DNA from: Bdellovibrionales bacterium
Lineage (GTDB): Bacteria > Bdellovibrionota > Bdellovibrionia > Bdellovibrionales > UBA1609
Assembly: GCA_027459485.1 (NCBI GenBank)
Contig: DAIDIG010000001.1
Span: 186,001 to 250,000, forward strand
DNA length: 64,000 bases
Direction: 5' to 3'
The notes beneath the pieces were generated by a model, which saw only the letters and a program-made list of their open reading frames with translations, did no database searches and was not told the origin of the DNA. How positions within the stretch are numbered: the first letter of the stretch is position 1; every line of letters starts with the position of its first letter. Positions 54,014 through 62,546 of this stretch are shown here, one piece after another. Made by a program: the position numbers and the translations under genes.

Positions 54014-55447
54014 ATGAAGATTCGGGGGAGGGCCGGAATAATCGCTTTGCTATTCAGTTCCTCGGTCTTTGCCGCGACAAATTTGACCACCGCCATTCAT
54101 CAACAATCTCAGAGATCACTTCAATTGATGCTCAATAATATTTCACGGCCCGACGCGGCTGTGGGGTCTGTGGTGGCGGCTCCGTCTAAAGTGGAACCCA
54201 ATTATTATTTCAATTGGATACGCGATGCCGCGCTTACGATGCATGTAATTGAGAAACTATATGCGAAAGATGGCCCGAATCATTTGCATTATGAGCAAAT
54301 GTTAAAAAATTACGTTCAGTTTTCGCGCGAGAATCAATTGACGCCGAATTTGAGCGGGGCGCCGGATGCCGGCGGCCTTGGCGAGCCAAAATTCAATATG
54401 GATGGTAGTGCATTTAACGGTGCTTGGGGCAGGCCGCAAAATGACGGACCAGCCTTGCGCGCCATTACTTTAATTGCGTTTGCCAACAATTTGCTTGCTG
54501 AAGGCCAGGCGAATTATGTGCGGCAAGAGTTGTATGATGGGTTACTCCCCAGTCAAACGGTTATAAAAGTCGACCTTGAGTATGTCGCTCACCATTGGGG
54601 CGACGTCTGCTTTGATTTGTGGGAAGAAGTTAGAGGTCACCATTTTTTCACTCTCATGGTGAGTCGGCGAGCCTTGTTAGAAGGGGCGAAGCTCGCCCAA
54701 ACTTTAGGCGACGGCGGGGCCGCGCAATATTATTCGGAACAAGCGAGCGCCATTGCATTTTATCTGCAGCAATTTTGGGATGCGAAACAAGGGACGCTCA
54801 TTGAGACGATTGGTCAAACGAGCGGTGTCAGTAAAAGTGGATTGGATGTGGCCATTATACTGGGTGCACTTCACGGCGAAACTGCGGACGGTTACATCGG
54901 CCCGGCCAGCGATTGGGTCATGGCAACCGCCGCGCGTTTGATAAATGCGTTTCAAGCTCTCTATGCAATCAACAAAAGCTTGAATGGATTAGCGCCTGCG
55001 ATCGGTCGATACCCTGAAGACATATACGACGGCGTTGGCATATCGCAAGGTAACCCCTGGTTTTTAGCGACGTTGGCGTTTGCCGAATATTGCTATCGAT
55101 TGCGCAGTATTTATGCCCGTGATCATTATATCAATGTCACTCAGGTCAATGCTTCATTTTTACGCTATGCTTTGTATTCATCCGGCATCCAGGGCTTGAA
55201 CCTACGTTCAGGGATTGTTGCGAATGATTCCCGGCTATACAGTGCGCTCCAAGCTGGGCTCGCCAATCTCGGCGACCGCTTTTTCAGAACCGTTCTTCAT
55301 TATGGTGGAGCAGATGGTTCACTATCCGAAGAATTTAATCGCAACACCGGCGTGATGACCGGTGCTCCGAATCTCACATGGAGTCATGCGGCGTTTCTCA
55401 CCGCGGCTTCATCACGTGCCATTATCGATAAGCCGGGATCCCGGTAA
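54014..55447 (+). CDS. Exported GH15 glucoamylase
   Basis: This is a 477-residue glycoside hydrolase of family 15, which releases glucose from the non-reducing ends of starch or glycogen. It has a signal peptide (MKIRGRAGIIALLFSSSVFA). The catalytic acid Glu204 is in DLWEEVRGHHFFT and the base Glu is in GSLSEEFNRNTG; NYYFNWIRDAALTM and WGRPQNDGPALRA complete the site. It resembles fungal-type enzymes. The gene starts 2 bp after the phosphatase and overlaps the glutaryl-CoA dehydrogenase end by 26 bp. Confidence 0.93.
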   Translation: MKIRGRAGIIALLFSSSVFAATNLTTAIHQQSQRSLQLMLNNISRPDAAVGSVVAAPSKVEPNYYFNWIRDAALTMHVIEKLYAKDGPNHLHYEQMLKNYVQFSRENQLTPNLSGAPDAGGLGEPKFNMDGSAFNGAWGRPQNDGPALRAITLIAFANNLLAEGQANYVRQELYDGLLPSQTVIKVDLEYVAHHWGDVCFDLWEEVRGHHFFTLMVSRRALLEGAKLAQTLGDGGAAQYYSEQASAIAFYLQQFWDAKQGTLIETIGQTSGVSKSGLDVAIILGALHGETADGYIGPASDWVMATAARLINAFQALYAINKSLNGLAPAIGRYPEDIYDGVGISQGNPWFLATLAFAEYCYRLRSIYARDHYINVTQVNASFLRYALYSSGIQGLNLRSGIVANDSRLYSALQAGLANLGDRFFRTVLHYGGADGSLSEEFNRNTGVMTGAPNLTWSHAAFLTAASSRAIIDKPGSR

Positions 55448-56591
55448 TAGTTTCGCCGACGACGAGCCGGTGAATGTCTTCTGTGCCCTCGTAGGTGTTC
55501 ACTGTCTCGAGATTCATCATATGGCGTATAACGGGGTATTCATCGATAATGCCATTTGCGCCGAGCATGTCGCGCGCTTCACGTGCCACCTCAAGGGCCA
55601 TTCGGCAATTGTTACCTTTCGCCATAGAAACGTGGTGCGGTTTCATCACGCCGCGCTCTTTCAATCGGCCCATTTGAAGCGCCAGCAGTTGCCCCTTCGT
55701 GATATCAGTTGCCATACGCACGAGTTTGGCTTGTGCGAGTTGGTAAGCGGCTAGCGGTTTGCCATCGAACAACGTGCGTTCTTGCGCGTAATTCAGCGCC
55801 GTGTGGTAGCAGGCATTGGCGGCACCGAGTACTCCCCAGGCGATCCCGTAGCGAGCTTGAGTGAGGCACGACAGGGGCCCCTTGAGCCCCTGTGCCTTTG
55901 GGAGTAAATTTTCTTCAGGCACCACACAATCCTTCATGTGAAGCTCGCTCGTGACACTCACGCGTAATGAAAATTTGCCTTTCATCAGCGAAGTCGAAAA
56001 GCCGGGCGTGCCTTTTTCAATTATAAAGCCGCGAACTTCGCCATCGAGCTTCGCCCAGACAATCGCGATGTCAGAGATACAGCCGTTGGTGATCCACATT
56101 TTATTGCCATTGATTTTATAGCCGCCTCTGACCTTTTCGGCTTTTGTTCGCATCCCACCTGGGTTCGAGCCCGCATCTGGTTCGGTGAGCCCGAAACACC
56201 CGACCAGTTCGGCGCGCGCGAGTCGAGGCAAGAATTTTTCCTTCTGTTCTTCGCTGCCATAAGTGTGAATCGGGTACATGACCAACGCACCTTGCACGGA
56301 ACAAAATGAACGGATGCCCGAATCGCCGCGTTCGAGTTCTTGAGTCATGAGGCCGTACGCCACTTGACCGAGACCGGGACAGCCGTAGCCTTGCAGATTC
56401 GATCCGAGCAAACCCATTTCGGCAAAGCGTGAGATCAAATGTTTTGGAAAGGTCTCGGTTCTATTGCACTCCTGTAAAACGGGGATCACCTCTTTTGTTA
56501 CAAAGTCGCGTACGGACTGTCGAACCATCAGCTCGTCGTCGGATAAGAGGCTGTCGAAATCCATATAGTTGAGCGATTCATATGCGGCCAT
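55422..56591 (-). CDS. Glutaryl-CoA dehydrogenase-like acyl-CoA dehydrogenase
   Basis: This is a 389-residue acyl-CoA dehydrogenase. It shows IRSFCSVQGALVMYPI with the Arg that binds the distal carboxylate of glutaryl-CoA, VGCFGLTEPDAGSNPGGM, RYGIAWGVLGAANACYHTALNYAQERTLF, and NTYEGTEDIHRLVVGE with the catalytic Glu. This set fits glutaryl-CoA dehydrogenase, which makes crotonyl-CoA in lysine and tryptophan breakdown. An AAAGGAG site precedes the ATG. It differs from the long-chain type enzyme at 21908. Confidence 0.93.
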   Translation of the reverse strand: MAAYESLNYMDFDSLLSDDELMVRQSVRDFVTKEVIPVLQECNRTETFPKHLISRFAEMGLLGSNLQGYGCPGLGQVAYGLMTQELERGDSGIRSFCSVQGALVMYPIHTYGSEEQKEKFLPRLARAELVGCFGLTEPDAGSNPGGMRTKAEKVRGGYKINGNKMWITNGCISDIAIVWAKLDGEVRGFIIEKGTPGFSTSLMKGKFSLRVSVTSELHMKDCVVPEENLLPKAQGLKGPLSCLTQARYGIAWGVLGAANACYHTALNYAQERTLFDGKPLAAYQLAQAKLVRMATDITKGQLLALQMGRLKERGVMKPHHVSMAKGNNCRMALEVAREARDMLGANGIIDEYPVIRHMMNLETVNTYEGTEDIHRLVVGETITGIPAYR

Positions 56592-56627
56592 GATGGCTCC
56601 TTTCGATAGAGCGAACTTATTTTAACG

Positions 56628-56810
56628 GTGAATGAAATTATTTTGCAAGCTCGACTCGTCGGGGTACTTGCGCGAGTCGGCGGTTCGCATCTCTCGCAGG
56701 GGCGTCATCGCGATGATTTTTATTTGGCGCGGGGCGACGCCATTCGCGAATTTCGACGAAATGTTGAGACTCGTTTGCGGGCCGATGTAGAATCGAACGC
56801 ATCCAATTGA
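56628..56810 (+). CDS. Possible 60-residue ORF just before the E1 gene
   Basis: A GTG at 56628 opens 60 codons ending 8 bp before the GTG of the E1 gene. The codons resemble those of neighbouring genes and the product has a hydrophilic, helical look (RDDFYLARGDAIREFRRN). There is no ribosome site, and no family is recognised. It could be a small gene translationally coupled to the E1 gene or chance. Confidence 0.35.
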   Translation: MNEIILQARLVGVLARVGGSHLSQGRHRDDFYLARGDAIREFRRNVETRLRADVESNASN

Positions 56811-56818
56811 GGGGACGT

Positions 56819-59119
56819 GTGTACAATCGCGCAGAGATCATCGATCAAAATTTTTTGACGTTTGTAAAAGAAGGGCGTTTGCCTCCGCCCAAAAACGGCC
56901 CGGGCCCCATGCTCTTGGAGAGCGGCCTTACGCCGGCTGCCGCCGTCGATTTGTTCGAGTCGCAGGTAATGAGCCGCATTCTCGATCTGCGAGCGCGCGA
57001 ATTAAAAAACGACAATCAATGCTATTACACGATCGGCAGTTCGGGTCACGAGGGCAACGCGGTGTTTGCGCGCGTATTTCGTGTCACCGACATGGCCTTT
57101 TTGCATTATCGAAGCGGCGCTTTCATGGCGCAAAGAGCGAAGCAACGGCCGGGCTCGACACCGCTTTACGACGCGCTTTTGAGTTTCGTCGCGTCGAGCG
57201 AAGATCCGATTTCGGGCGGGCGCCACAAAGTGTTCGGCAGTTTGCCGCTCATGGTGCCACCGCAGACGAGCACAATCGCTTCGCACCTGCCCAAAGCGGT
57301 GGGAGCGGCGGTTTCGATTCAACGCGCGCGCGACCTGCGACTGCAAGCCGAGATGCCGTACGACAGTGTGGTTCTGTGCAGCTTCGGCGATGCTTCTGCC
57401 AATCACGCGACGGCACAATCGGCATTCAATACGGCGAGCCTTGTCGCGTATCAGGGTTTGCCAGTCCCCATTGTCTTTATCTGTGAAGATAACGGCATCG
57501 GCATTTCAGTGCCGACTCCTGAAAACTGGATCGCGACGAATTTTATGAATCGGCCGCACATTCAATATTTTCACGCCGACGGCCTTCATCTTTTTCATTT
57601 GCACAAAGTGGCTCGCGCCGCCGAACAATTCGCGCGCACAAAGCGAAAGCCGGTGTTCTTGCATATGTCCACCGTACGACTGCTCGCTCACGCGGGCTCT
57701 GACCCGGAGTGGACGTATCATTCGATGGCGGAGATCGAAGAAGCAGAATTTAATGACCCGCTCTTACATTCGGCTCGGCTTCTCATCGAAAATGGTCTCA
57801 TGTCGGCCGATGATATTCTGGCGCTTTATCAAAATGTAAAAGATCGTGTGCGCCTCGTTTCAAACTATGTGATTCAGTTGCCGAAGCTCACGAATCCAGA
57901 CGACGTTCGTGCGTCGCTTACGGCGTGCGTGAGGCCGCGTGCTTTGCCAACACCGCCGCGCGAAGAGCAACGCCGCGAGGTTTTCGGCAAAGAGTTTGAG
58001 AAGCTTACGGCGACTCCACAGCACATGGCGAAGCTGATTAATTACGGCCTGACTGATATTCTTTTACGATTTAAAAACACAGTGGTGTTCGGTGAAGACG
58101 TCGCAAAAAAGGGCGGTGTTTACAACGTGACGGATGGGCTTTTTGCAAAGTTTGGCGCTCGTCGCGTTTTCAATTCTCCACTCGATGAGACTTCAATATT
58201 GGGCACGGCTATCGGGTTCGCGCAAAACGGGTTTTTGCCGATACCGGAGATCCAATTTCTCGCCTACGTTCACAACGCCGAAGATCAATTGCGCGGTGAA
58301 GCCTCGACTCTCGCCTTTTTTTCACGCGGGCAATTCACGAACCCAATGGTGGTGCGAATCGCCGGTTTGGCTTATCAAAAGGGATTCGGCGGCCATTTTC
58401 ACAACGACAATTCGCTGGCCGTGTTTCGCGATTTGCCCGGCGTGATTATTGCGGTGCCATCCAACGGAGCGGACGCGGTGAGAATGATGCGAACATGCGT
58501 GAAGGCCGCGCAACGCGATGGTCGTGTCGTCGTGTTCGTGGAACCGATCGCGCTCTACATGACGAAAGATTTGCACGCCGAAGGCGACAAAGAGTGGAGT
58601 TTTCTTTACCCGCAACCCGACGCGAAGGACGCTGAAATTCCCCTCGGCGAATTTGGCGTTTTCGATAACGTGAGCAAAGTCGGGGGCGCTCACACGACGC
58701 GCGAAATTCTCATTATCACTTACGGCAACGGTTACTACTATTCTCGTCAGGCTGAAAAAGAAGTCCGCGAAAAATTAGGTCTCGGCATTCGTATCATCGA
58801 TTTGCGTTGGATTGCGCCGATCAATTGGGACTCTCTCATGCGCGAAGTGCGTGCGGTCCCGCGAGTGCTGATTGTCGAGGAATGTCGCAAAACCGGCAGT
58901 CTCAGCGAAGCTCTCGTCGCCGGCATTGTCGAAAGGTTCGCGGCCGAAGCATCGGAGCACGCGCCCGGTTCGCGTCCGGCAGTTTTGCCGAAGATCAGAG
59001 TTGTGGCGGCTGACGACTGTTTCATCCCGCTTGGGCCGGCGGCGGCGGCGGGGCTTCCGAAGAAAAAAGAAATTATGGCTGGTATTTTAGAACTCATGCG
59101 CGGAGAGCGAGGATTATGA
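56819..59119 (+). CDS. Fused alpha/beta E1 of a branched-chain-type 2-oxoacid dehydrogenase
   Basis: This is a 766-residue single chain that joins the alpha and beta subunits of thiamine-diphosphate E1. The alpha part (to about residue 350) shows YYTIGSSGHEGNAVFAR, HYRSGAFM and the TPP-binding GDASANHATAQSAFN; the beta part (from about 400) shows VVFGEDVAKKGGVYNVT, NSPLDETSILGTAIG and ALYMTKDLH-like PIALYMTKD. It would decarboxylate branched-chain 2-oxoacids and pass the acyl group to an E2 that is not in this window. The GTG start at 56819 follows GAGGGG. The next gene overlaps by 4 bp. Confidence 0.93.
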   Translation: MYNRAEIIDQNFLTFVKEGRLPPPKNGPGPMLLESGLTPAAAVDLFESQVMSRILDLRARELKNDNQCYYTIGSSGHEGNAVFARVFRVTDMAFLHYRSGAFMAQRAKQRPGSTPLYDALLSFVASSEDPISGGRHKVFGSLPLMVPPQTSTIASHLPKAVGAAVSIQRARDLRLQAEMPYDSVVLCSFGDASANHATAQSAFNTASLVAYQGLPVPIVFICEDNGIGISVPTPENWIATNFMNRPHIQYFHADGLHLFHLHKVARAAEQFARTKRKPVFLHMSTVRLLAHAGSDPEWTYHSMAEIEEAEFNDPLLHSARLLIENGLMSADDILALYQNVKDRVRLVSNYVIQLPKLTNPDDVRASLTACVRPRALPTPPREEQRREVFGKEFEKLTATPQHMAKLINYGLTDILLRFKNTVVFGEDVAKKGGVYNVTDGLFAKFGARRVFNSPLDETSILGTAIGFAQNGFLPIPEIQFLAYVHNAEDQLRGEASTLAFFSRGQFTNPMVVRIAGLAYQKGFGGHFHNDNSLAVFRDLPGVIIAVPSNGADAVRMMRTCVKAAQRDGRVVVFVEPIALYMTKDLHAEGDKEWSFLYPQPDAKDAEIPLGEFGVFDNVSKVGGAHTTREILIITYGNGYYYSRQAEKEVREKLGLGIRIIDLRWIAPINWDSLMREVRAVPRVLIVEECRKTGSLSEALVAGIVERFAAEASEHAPGSRPAVLPKIRVVAADDCFIPLGPAAAAGLPKKKEIMAGILELMRGERGL

Positions 59120-60174
59120 GTTCACCTCAAAAAAAGCGAATTGTGGTGGTATGCCCCGGTCGTGGCTCATATACGGCCGAGAGTCTCGGATATTTTCGGC
59201 GCGGCCCGGCCCCCGCTCGGTTTACTGATTTCTTGCGCGATCTCGATGAGCGGCGCGTGGCCTTGGGCGACCCCGCGATTTCGGAGCTCGACAGCAAAGC
59301 GAAATTTTCACCTTCGCTCCATACGCTGGGCGAGCATGCATCGCCATTGATTTACGCCTGTGCGTACCGCGATTTCTTAGCAATTGATCGCGATCAATAT
59401 GAAATCGTCGCGATTTGCGGCAACTCGATGGGTTGGTATCTCACGTTGGCATTTGGTGGAGCGCTTGATTGGACGGGCGCCTTTCACGTGATTCAAACGA
59501 TGGGCGGGATGATGCGAGCGCGAGGCAGCGGCGGTGAAACTGCGGCGTCGCGCGGGTCCGAAATTGTCGGCGGCCAAATCATTTACCCGATCGTTGATGA
59601 CAATTGGCAGATCGATCCGGCTCGCGAGATCGTGGTGCACGAGACGCTCGAACGCGCGCAAGCGGCGGGGGCAGGCGAAGCTTACATCTCAATACGGCTC
59701 GGTGGTTACGTCGTTCTTGCTGGTGACAAACCGGCGCTCGAGTTCTTACTCAAGAACTTGCCGAAGACCGGCGATTATCCATTTCAATTGATCAATCACG
59801 CGGCTTTTCACACGCCGCTCCTTTACGAAACGTCACAGCGGGCGTTCGAGTCGATTTCGTCGCAGCTCTTTCGACCGCCCGAGATCCCGCTCGTCGACGG
59901 TCGCGGTCGCATCTGGATGCCGTACTCAACCGACACGCGCGAACTGTACGACTATACCTTGGGTCACCAGGTGTATGCGACGTACGATTTCACGGCTTCG
60001 GTGACGGTGGCGTTAAAAGAATTTATGCCCGATCTTTTGTGGCTGCTCGGGCCTGGCAATACGTTGGGTGGGGTGCTCGGTCAGATTCTCATTCAAAATC
60101 ATTGGCACGGCATCACGACCAAAGAACAATTTAAATCGAGCGGTTTGGTGATTTCGGCGGGTACGCGCGCTTAA
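59116..60174 (+). CDS. FabD-like acyltransferase
   Basis: This is a 352-residue protein of the ACP S-malonyltransferase fold. CPGRGSY near the start and CGNSMGWYLTLAFGGALDW place the nucleophile at Ser104; His228 in NHAAFHTPLL is the likely catalytic base. The usual GHSxGE motif is altered to GNSMGW, with Asn for His and Trp for Glu. Its start overlaps the E1 stop (ATGA), so both are made together. Loading of a branched or other acyl group onto an acyl carrier is inferred; no ACP or ketosynthase gene is nearby. Confidence 0.85.
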   Translation: MSSPQKKRIVVVCPGRGSYTAESLGYFRRGPAPARFTDFLRDLDERRVALGDPAISELDSKAKFSPSLHTLGEHASPLIYACAYRDFLAIDRDQYEIVAICGNSMGWYLTLAFGGALDWTGAFHVIQTMGGMMRARGSGGETAASRGSEIVGGQIIYPIVDDNWQIDPAREIVVHETLERAQAAGAGEAYISIRLGGYVVLAGDKPALEFLLKNLPKTGDYPFQLINHAAFHTPLLYETSQRAFESISSQLFRPPEIPLVDGRGRIWMPYSTDTRELYDYTLGHQVYATYDFTASVTVALKEFMPDLLWLLGPGNTLGGVLGQILIQNHWHGITTKEQFKSSGLVISAGTRA

Positions 60175-60201
60175 TTGTGCTCAAGCGCGCTGAATAAAGG
60201 G

Positions 60202-60504
60202 TTAGTTGCAGTTTGATAATTTAAAAATCGGCACGAGTGCGGATCTATCGTTGACCGGTTGGCCGATGGTTGCCGTGCAATTGTGATTGCCGGGTTTCAA
60301 CTTTGATGAGACGTTGTCTGCGTCTTCGGTCATAAATAACGGAACAATGCCAGCTCCCAATAGATTCGGCACAGATACTTCAACAGTCCGAGGGCTGATA
60401 CTGCTGGCTGGATAAACGCTCAACTCAATAGTTTCGACTGTTGTCGCGAGTGCCGTAAATGGAATGCCGATTATGATCATAATAGCCAATACGAATTTAA
60501 CCAT
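60202..60504 (-). CDS. Small exported protein, unknown function
   Basis: This is a 100-residue protein with a signal peptide (MVKFVLAIMIIIGIPFTALA) and a beta-rich mature part with two cysteines (HNCTA and SNCN) that could pair. The ATG at 60504 has an AGGAG site and is preferred over the upstream ATG at 60531. The 108 bp before it contain TTGACG with a weak TATCGC 17 bases on. No family is recognised. Confidence 0.68.
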   Translation of the reverse strand: MVKFVLAIMIIIGIPFTALATTVETIELSVYPASSISPRTVEVSVPNLLGAGIVPLFMTEDADNVSSKLKPGNHNCTATIGQPVNDRSALVPIFKLSNCN

Positions 60505-60612
60505 AAATTCTCCTAGTCGAATGAACCTCAATCAGCGATACAAAGTGGGTAGTTATCCGTCAATCCAGTCAACCCGTCTTAATTAAAATCTAACAATGAT
60601 GCTTGTGCCGGC

Positions 60613-61350
60613 TTAGAGTCGCCCCGTGATTTGATTGTACTCTTGGGCCATAAACTCCTTGCCTTCGGGGCCGTTGTGCTTACGAACGTCGTCAATGAGG
60701 GCAATGGCCTCTTTTATCTGATGCGTTTTCATCAGCATACTCACGTATGATTGTATGACAGTCACCTGAATGACGGCGGGTTTCGCGAGAAGTGTGCGCT
60801 GATAGTACACCTGCGCGTCAGCATATTGCCCGGCCGCATCGAGCAGACGTGCATACGAAAAATCGGCGGCTGGGTCGCTCCCGCCTTGTGCGAAATAACT
60901 TTTGAAATTTTGCATGGCCGGTGCGGATTCTCCCAGCAAGCGTTGCAATTCGGCGAGCTCTTCCAGTGAACTGAGATCGTTCGGGTTTTTTTGCAAAATT
61001 TCAGACAGCGCGTTTTCGGTGCACGAATAGATCATGCGATCGCGGCAAATGTCCGCGATCTTTCGCAATTCTTGCGAGTTCGCGGTGTTTGTCCACTCCT
61101 TTACCTTGAGCGGAATAATTTCGAAGGAGTAGGTGTCCCAATGCACGAACTGTATGAACCCCGCGAGAGCGATCAAAGCGCCCACGAACACGATCATGCT
61201 GAATCGCCGTTCGTGGCGGGCTTCGAGCTCTGCTTCGCGGCGGTCGTGTGTGTAACCGCAGTGGTTGCAAACAATCACGTCTTCAGACGTGCGCTCTTCT
61301 GACACTGTCTGTTGGCATCGGGGGCAAATGAGTTCGACAAAGTGAGACAT
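60613..61350 (-). CDS. Zinc-ribbon, membrane-anchored TPR protein
   Basis: This is a 245-residue protein. A zinc ribbon (Cys9, Cys12, Cys28, Cys31) at the N-terminus would lie in the cytoplasm, a single membrane helix (residues 51-70) follows, and the rest (residues 95-240) is helical with TPR-like repeats (SLEELAELQRLLGESAPAMQNF, ADFSYARLLDAAGQYADAQVYYQRTL). It probably holds partner proteins at the inner membrane. The ribosome site before the ATG is AAGGAG. No specific family is recognised. Confidence 0.78.
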   Translation of the reverse strand: MSHFVELICPRCQQTVSEERTSEDVIVCNHCGYTHDRREAELEARHERRFSMIVFVGALIALAGFIQFVHWDTYSFEIIPLKVKEWTNTANSQELRKIADICRDRMIYSCTENALSEILQKNPNDLSSLEELAELQRLLGESAPAMQNFKSYFAQGGSDPAADFSYARLLDAAGQYADAQVYYQRTLLAKPAVIQVTVIQSYVSMLMKTHQIKEAIALIDDVRKHNGPEGKEFMAQEYNQITGRL

Positions 61351-61424
61351 GAGGGCTCCTTTATAGCGGCACGAGCGAATGGGCGACGAATTGTGGCCGC
61401 GTCCAAAGAAAGAGTAGCAAACGG

Positions 61425-61449
61425 GGCGCCAACGTCGCGGGCGCCTTTT
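61425..61449 (+). terminator. Weak hairpin followed by T residues
   Basis: A GGCGCC/GGCGCC stem of 6 bp (61425-61430 and 61440-61445) with a 9-base loop is followed by TTTT on the plus strand. No plus-strand gene ends here, so it is more likely a fortuitous hairpin or an element between two minus-strand genes. Confidence 0.25.
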
Positions 61450-61509
61450 GACTCCGCCGTATGGTTCAGCAGTGAAAAATCGACACAGGCGTACTGGTTA
61501 TTGTCACTA

Positions 61510-62496
61510 TTATTTTTTTCGAAGCAATGACCCGCAATCTTTTACTGAACGAAAAAGTGATCGGCCGCTTTGAAATTCACGGACTTGCTCGGCGAACTGG
61601 CGATTTGCCCCCGAATCAAATTGATGGCGATAATAACCCGCGGAACCGGCAACGAGACCCATAAGCAACGTTTCTCGGAATGGAGTGGGTAACATAACAG
61701 TCGCGTAGCCGAATGTCCCGACTGTTGCGGCGGTGAGAAGTGTTCGTCGAAAGAAGCGGGAGGGGTCGCCTCGGTGAACGGCGAGAAGTTTGATCATATA
61801 TCGGCCGAGGTGGTGCAGAAACGTTTGATCAGGTATCAATTTCAGCTCATGAAAGAGCGCCTCGTGGTGGTCGGAGTTGACGCGCGAACTCAGCAAATAG
61901 TGGCGAATTCGGCTTGTCAGACTCGATGGATCATTTACTAACCCGTCGAAACGCTCGCGATTCAGTTGCGCCGCTACGGAGCGGATCACGCTGACCGTTG
62001 CCGCGGCATAAATTTCGCTGAATATTTTAAGCCGCTCTTTGGTTAAGTCGTGATCGGCATGAACGATCTCGGCAGACAGATTCTCAGCGTAGTGCTTGAC
62101 AATATAATCGGCTAAAATCAACACCCTTCGCTTCATTTGATTAAGTTCAAATCGCCGAGCAGGCAGCGGCACTTCATCGATAGCGCGATACAGATGCATC
62201 AGTGAAACTAAGTTGACCGCGACCAGTTCTTTACTTTGCGACTCAGGTACCGCTTTGGCTTCAAGTGCTTTGAGACCACTCTCAAGCAGAGGGATGACTT
62301 CATTTGGGCGCGCCTGCCGCAGATGCATTCGGAGCTCCATCTCAATGACCATGAATGAGTCCGGTTCATGGGCGTGTTGCTTTCGACTACGCGGCGGTGC
62401 TGCGCTGACTTTCGGCGTCGCGCATGTGAAAGCGAAAAATAAAAAAACGATGAGACCTGCTGTGCGACCGATGACTGAGCGGTAATTCGCTTGCAT
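61510..62496 (-). CDS. Exported protein with C-terminal hydrophobic segments
   Basis: This is a 328-residue protein. The ATG at 62496 follows GGAGCC and opens a signal peptide (residues 12-32). The middle is helical (LELRMHLRQARPNEVIPLLESGLKALEAKA, RFELNQMKRRVLILADYIVKHYAENL). Two short hydrophobic segments (LLTAATVGTFGYATVML and LLMGLVAGSAGYY) lie near the C-terminus. It is divergent from mltA with 50 bp between. No family is recognised; an envelope role is likely. Confidence 0.66.
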   Translation of the reverse strand: MQANYRSVIGRTAGLIVFLFFAFTCATPKVSAAPPRSRKQHAHEPDSFMVIEMELRMHLRQARPNEVIPLLESGLKALEAKAVPESQSKELVAVNLVSLMHLYRAIDEVPLPARRFELNQMKRRVLILADYIVKHYAENLSAEIVHADHDLTKERLKIFSEIYAAATVSVIRSVAAQLNRERFDGLVNDPSSLTSRIRHYLLSSRVNSDHHEALFHELKLIPDQTFLHHLGRYMIKLLAVHRGDPSRFFRRTLLTAATVGTFGYATVMLPTPFRETLLMGLVAGSAGYYRHQFDSGANRQFAEQVREFQSGRSLFRSVKDCGSLLRKK

Positions 62497-62510
62497 AATG
62501 GCTCCATTGC

Positions 62511-62538
62511 TTGCCAACCTCAGTGATAGGGGCATAAT
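62511..62538 (+). promoter_or_regulatory. Promoter of mltA
   Basis: TTGCCA at 62511-62516 and CATAAT at 62533-62538 are 16 bases apart. Transcription would start near 62545, two bases before the mltA ATG, so the mRNA could be leaderless. No ribosome site is seen. Confidence 0.5.
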
Positions 62539-62546
62539 CGGTAACA

